Assembly: GCF_000189635.1 (NCBI RefSeq)
Contig: NW_002476455.1
Location: 1 to 29,242, forward strand
Origin: Tetrahymena thermophila SB210
Lineage: Eukaryota > Ciliophora > Oligohymenophorea > Hymenostomatida > Tetrahymenidae
Direction of reading: 5' to 3'
Length of the DNA: 29,242 nucleotides
Under the pieces are notes generated by a model, which was not told where the DNA came from, made no database searches, and saw only the letters and a list, made by a program, of their open reading frames with translations. The position numbers were made by a program, and so were the translations under genes. Shown piece after piece: positions 24,284 through 29,242 of the stretch (within the stretch, counting starts at the first letter, position 1; every line of letters starts with the position of its first letter).

Positions 24284-27200
24284 CCTAAATTTATTGTTAC
24301 AATATTGTAATTTTAAATTTTATCCAAATCCTCTAAACAATCAATTTTTATAGTCTTATTTTGCTCTATTTTTTGATCATTTTGCATCAAAAGAGTTTTT
24401 TGTAGGATTTATTTCATTTCTTTTGAATTCGAAAAGAATATTTCATCGCTTTATTTTACTATATCATAAAGAGATGCCCTCTAATCACTATCAGAAACAA
24501 CAAGAAGGTTAATAAATTTATAAATTTCTGAATTTTTGGTAATTTAAATATTAGATTTTTCGAAAGGCTTATCTAACTACATTTGCGTCATTAATGCGAA
24601 AATTGAAGTTGTATTTGTCTTTAGATCTTAATAATTATCTAACAAAGCTAGCAATAAACCTACTGAATATGAATCAGACTAAAATAAAAAAATAATTTAA
24701 AAGTTAATATTTTTTATAAAAAAGTACTTTCTTTGTATAAAACTTAAGTTCATTATCCTATTTATTTAATATTTCAGGTGCTGAATATCCTAAATTTCCT
24801 ATGTGCTATAAATTTTTAAAAAAATATAGATTATTAAATATAATTAAAAAATCTACTTCTATAGTTTGAATTGAATCTTGATTATCTGGAATCTAAGCAG
24901 ATAAGCCGAAATCACCTTTAATTCAAAAGATAATCAAATATATATGATGAATAAAAATAATTTACATAATTTTATTTCGGCTTATTTTCCATCTAAATAA
25001 ACCAAAAAATTTTCTGGTTTAATATCCCTATGAATGATATTAAATTAATGAATATAATTGACAGAATCTATAATTTAGATAGCTATTTAAAATTTGTTAT
25101 CTTCATTTAATTATCCATCATGGTTTTATCTTTCAAGATATTCATCTAATGAACCTTTTACAAGATAAACAGTAATATATAATTAAATATATTTAAAAAA
25201 TTATTTTACAATTTATAAATTAAATTTTTTTATTTTTTAAAAATTTATAAAACAAATTAAATATTTTTTCATTTAAAATATATTTTCTTATTTATTGGTT
25301 TTTTATATGATAACAATTCTGCTTTAATTATTTAGTTGAAACCTAAATTAAAATTTATATTAACAATTTAATAAATTACATGAACATTTTTCTAATTCAA
25401 AGACTGAATATCTATCCGTTCCTAAGGTATTTTCTATTATATAGCTATCATAAAGCTATACCACTAGTGGTTCTTTTAATTTCTGCATAATACTAATTTC
25501 ATTTTAGATTAGTTATTCATCTTCTATTTTTTGTATTTTTAGCACTATTTCTTTGTTGTCAAGCTTGGCTTTTTTAGTAGCTAATACCATTCCAAAGTTT
25601 CCAAAGCTAATAATTTGAAAGTTATTAGAATATTTTTTATGTTCATAGAGACTTTTCAATAGATTAGATAATACTTCCACTTTTGTAAATTGTGCTTGAA
25701 AATCTTTTTGTTTAATTTTCGTATTTGTGTTATCTAGAATCTATTAAGCATGCTGGTCAAATTAGTTATGCTTTAAAATTAATTATCATATAATTTTCAT
25801 TAATTTCTAATTTTAAAAATTTAAACTAAAAATAATTTTTACCATATCTTTTTATTGTTGATTAATTCTATCAAATATTTACTGTGCCTATTTAGGTATT
25901 TATTCCTTTTGTTATAAAATTATTTATTGAATTCGAATATTCCAAATAAAAAAATATAAATTTTTATTAATTTATGAAATTAATCTAATAAAAAAAACAG
26001 TTATGAAATAAAATTTCTTTTTTTTATTAACTTGCTAAGAAAAGCAAAAATTTTATTTGATTAGATGAAATGTTTTTCATTTAAAAATAAAAAAAATTTT
26101 AAGAAAAATAAATATTTCTTACTTTATAACACTGATAACAATATTTTTATTTTTATCAATTTATTTGAAATATTAAGTATTTTTGTTTTTATTTGCTTTT
26201 TTAACTATTTTATTAAGATTTACAATAAAATTTAATTATTTGAGGAAAAATTGAAATCTAACATTTTTGAATACTTCTAGATTATTTTTAAATCAACTAT
26301 GAAATAATATATTACCTTTATTATCATAGAAGTCAATACAAATTTTAATGGCTAACCATGCATTTAGATGAGTTAAGTAAGTAATTCTCCTGCCGTAGTC
26401 CTGTCTAAATACTTAGGTTTTAAGCATATTTAAGCTATTTTGTAAATATTAGAATTTTTATCTATCTAATATTTTTCTTTAGTTATATTTTCTCCATTGA
26501 ATAGATAATATCTTATTTTGGTATCTATCCAATTTTCATTTAGAGTCTTGAGATTGTCTAGCTCTAATAAAACGAGACCTAGTGAAAAGAGGTCTGACTA
26601 TTTAATTTGGAAAAAATTCAAAAAATTATACAACATTTTTATTAAAAACCTGAATTCTAGATTAACCTTCTTCCACTTCAGGAGCAAAATATGAATCAGT
26701 TCCTTTCTGAAAATTATAAAAAATATTGAAACTAAGTAAATTAATAATTAATTTTTTAACCTTAGACATGAAGCTTTTTGATTTAGACACAGCCGATGCA
26801 AAGCCTAAATCACCTAAATTTAAAAGATATTTATTAAAAATTTTTAAAATATAATAATGATTAAATACAAAGTTTGATTGAGAAACCATACTCTTCAGAA
26901 GGACAAACAAGGAAATTTTAAGGTTTGATATCCCTGTGCATAATATTTTTGACGTGAAGGTTATTCAGACCTTCTATCATTTGAATGGCTATTATTTCCT
27001 TCATCTATTTCGGAGGTGGAACTTATTATTTTCTGAGGATTTCAAAGAGCTACTTGAGATTTTCTAGTTAATTATAAAATTTAATTAATTATGAATAGGT
27101 GATGCTAGTTAATATTTAATAAAATAAATATGTTTAGTATAAAAAAATTTAAATTAAAAAAAATAATACTATAAAGTCATTCATTATTTAATGAAGAATA

Positions 27201-28575
27201 TAAAATTTAAATTCATTAATTTCAAAATATTTATTAAAATGTTTTTTAATTTTTTATAAATTTATTTTTTTAATTTAAAATATTTAATTGAATTTAAATG
27301 ATATAATTTATTTTAAAATTATTTCAATAAAATGATGTTTGTTATTAATTAATTTGTTAAGCATTCTTTTAATTTTAAATTAGTTTTTACAATTTAATTC
27401 AAATATTCTCTTTACTTAAATTATTAACTTAATTTTATTAAATTTTTAATTTATTTTCTTTAATGGTATTATTAAAATTTAAATTTTAACTTTCAAAATT
27501 ATTAGTAATAAGAAATACTAATTAGTTACATATTCTATTTAGTATAATTAATTAATACTAAAATTAATATGATTTCAGTTTAATAAATTTATTTAAAATA
27601 ATTAAAAAATTTTTGAATTTAAAAAATTGGAGGATTGCTAAAATTAATGATTGATTTATTAATTTAAAATAAATTATATTAATTAAAATTTTAATATCAA
27701 ATCATTTTTTAATTAATTATTAATAAAAAAATTAAAATTTATAAAATTATTTAATAAAAATTATAATTATTTTATTGGCAAAATAGATTATAAAATTTTA
27801 TTTAATCAATTTTCTAGAAGGTTTAATTAAGGAAATTTTCAAAATTTGATAAAATTAAATAAAAAAAATATTAATTGTGGGGATTCTTTAAAAATAAGTT
27901 AAAATTAGTATTATTTTATCATATAATATAATTTTTATTGCAATTCCTAAAGTAATGAAATGAATTTATTTTTTAAATAAGCAATCAAAATCAAAAAGAA
28001 TTAGGAAAAAAATTAAATTACCTATTTTTAAAAGGATGATGCATAAGCCACGTTAAGTTAATAAAAAGTATAAAAATATCTTAATTTATTTTCAAATGTT
28101 TAAAAAAAATGAAAGAAAAAAAATGGATGAAGAAATGAGATTTTTGTTTACTCTCACAAAGCTCCATTTCCATGACAAAGAAGGATTTGACTCCAGTTTA
28201 AACGATTATATCGTTTCCATCATCTTCTTGTTCTTCCATTAAATAAAAGCAATCATAAACATTTACTAAAAATTATGATTGGCTAAACTTTTGAAGCATT
28301 TCATACTCTTTTTTCAAAGATTCGATACCATTATTATCTTCTTGATTTGAACTCCCTAAAAATTTGAGTGCAACTTGACGATTTTGTTTAGAATTATAAG
28401 CCTTTAAGACAAGAGAATAAGCGCCACTGCTTAAATACTCAAAATTTTAGAAATATTTTTTCTAGCTGAAGATCAACTTAACCAATTCCTTAATTGATGG
28501 CCTTTAAATTAAACATTCTTTGAAGATTTTGTTTGAGATAGTTTCGAATAATTCTTTTTGAACTTTCTTAGACAT
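24284..28575 (-). CDS. Protein with two tandem kinase domains, gene copy 3
   Basis: Exons (high to low): 28575-28152, 27063-26869, 26813-26761, 26706-26650, 26597-26316, 25905-25843, 25770-25380, 25154-24966, 24915-24857, 24805-24728, 24678-24284, about 728 codons read with TAA/TAG as Gln. Nine exons match copy 2 exactly in length. Exon 1 is 9 nt shorter, in the acidic tract, and exon 11 is 21 nt longer; both differences keep frame. Domain 1 keeps VALKF, HRDIKPQNF, CDLGFA, GTDSYFAPE and YLDRTTAGELL; domain 2 keeps SFGNFGMV, HRDIKPENF, CDFGL, GNLGYSAPE and DQRASLYDIV. Corresponding introns in the two halves share phase (1, 1, 0, 0). Intron 1 is about 1088 nt, the linker intron about 410 nt and intron 7 is 225 nt; most others are 49-72 nt. 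The start of exon 6 (acceptor AAAAG|GAA) and the stop are the least certain points. The role is unknown beyond presumed Ser/Thr phosphorylation. Confidence 0.85.
28012..28085 (-). other. Conserved block inside intron 1 of kinase gene copy 3
   Basis: This is the third copy of the segment seen at 1-75 and 15860-15935, in the same position relative to the exon 1 donor. Between this block and exon 2 (about 27064-28010) the intron resembles that of copy 2 only in patches and holds no gene. Confidence 0.4.
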
Positions 28576-29242
28576 TTGGCTATTAACTTTCGCAATGCGA
28601 CTGGGGGTTGCTAATTGGAGGAATGACTTACTTAAAGTAGGCTGAGGGGTTTGCTTTTTTATTAAAAAAAGATATTTTTTGTGATGTAAAATTTAAATAT
28701 GCGAAAACCGCTTCTTTTTTTATATAGAGGAAAATCACCTTAATAATTAAAAGAAATAAGAAAAACTCACTTATCAGTAAAAATTGATTAAAAATCAAGA
28801 AGAAATATTAATTAATTTTTAAATATATTAACAAATTTTCTATTTTTAGTACATTATTAAAGGATAAGATAAAAAGCAATTTTAATAAAATTCTTTTAAA
28901 TTTATAATATAATGTATCTTTTATTTATTTTATAAAATAATTTAATATTATTTAATTTGAAAAAGAATTTAAGTTCTGTTAAAGTGGCTGTTTAACTCTT
29001 AACTAAATATTTTATATACTAAATTATTCTAAGTACCAAGTGTTAATTTATAAGGCTTAAATGTTTTGCTTTATATTAACAAAATATATATATTTTATAA
29101 GATGACTTTAAAATTATAAAATTTTGTTCTATTTAATTATCACTGATTTTTGTATTATTATTTATTTTTATTAGAGATAGACCAAATATGATATCTTTCC
29201 ATTCAACCAAATATTTTAAAAAAATTATATAAAAAATTTTAA
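28576..29242 (-). promoter_or_regulatory. Conserved upstream region of kinase gene copy 3 (runs off the window)
   Basis: The region matches copy 1 upstream sequence at 579-910 and then jumps to the equivalent of 1519-1815, lacking about 609 bp that copies 1 and 2 largely share. The G+C-rich patch (28591-28656) has one extra G (run of five at 28603-28607), so the upstream open frame seen in copies 1 and 2 is shifted. That favours 28575 as the real start codon in this copy. Confidence 0.45.

Larger units (their letters stand above)
15845..29242. repeat. Large tandem segmental repeat (units 2 and 3; unit 1 spans 1-15844)
   Basis: The order intron-1 block, exon 1, upstream region, satellite array, 3' end of the next kinase gene and its exons occurs twice in full and begins a third time at 28005. 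All copies are in the same orientation. Unit 2 has the decayed coding block at 17990-19005, which unit 1 lacks. Unit 1 has the foldback insertion and a longer, more uniform array. Confidence 0.85.

Noticed and set aside
26662..26910. An apparently continuous 82-codon minus-strand ORF
   Set aside because: It reads through two introns of kinase gene copy 3 (26814-26868 and 26707-26760). The real coding parts are the exons, joined by conserved phase, so it is not a separate gene.

Overview
The window reads as nuclear DNA of a ciliate with the TAA/TAG = Gln code, most like an oligohymenophorean such as Tetrahymena. It is extremely A+T-rich. The only clear genes, on the minus strand, become uninterrupted protein-kinase sequence when TAA and TAG are read as Gln and TGA is the only stop, and when short GT..AG introns (mostly 49-75 nt) are removed. 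The species and the nucleus (macro- or micronuclear) cannot be decided from the sequence; no telomere repeat or recognisable chromosome-breakage site was seen.

Layout: the window is a direct tandem array of one large unit. Each unit holds a minus-strand gene for a protein with two kinase domains, a conserved upstream region and a ~400-bp tandem-repeat array. Gene 1 is represented only by its first exon (146-578), with the rest beyond the left edge. Gene 2 is complete or nearly so (12105-16424) and so is gene 3 (24284-28575). Each of the last two has 11 recognisable exons of matching lengths and phases. The distance between equivalent points is about 15.8 kb (gene 1 to 2) and 12.2 kb (gene 2 to 3). 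The difference comes mainly from the repeat arrays: 17 countable units with a period near 424 bp at 3558-11050, against 11 more diverged units with a period near 390-400 bp at about 19780-23880.

Accessory features: a ~480-bp foldback element (8556-9036), with arms carrying a tRNA-like B-box and T-run, lies at a TA inside one unit of array 1, and one isolated end of the same element lies at 1821-1906. A degraded, unrecognised protein-coding block on the minus strand occupies roughly 17990-19005, between gene 2 and array 2. Remaining spacers are A+T-rich with no supportable gene.

The encoded kinase carries two complete catalytic domains in one polypeptide. Both keep the catalytic Lys, Glu and HRD motifs. 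Domain 1 has DLG in place of DFG and domain 2 has DFG. The two halves share intron positions and phases, so the gene probably arose by tandem duplication and fusion of an intron-containing single-kinase gene, and the fused gene was later amplified together with its flanking satellite.
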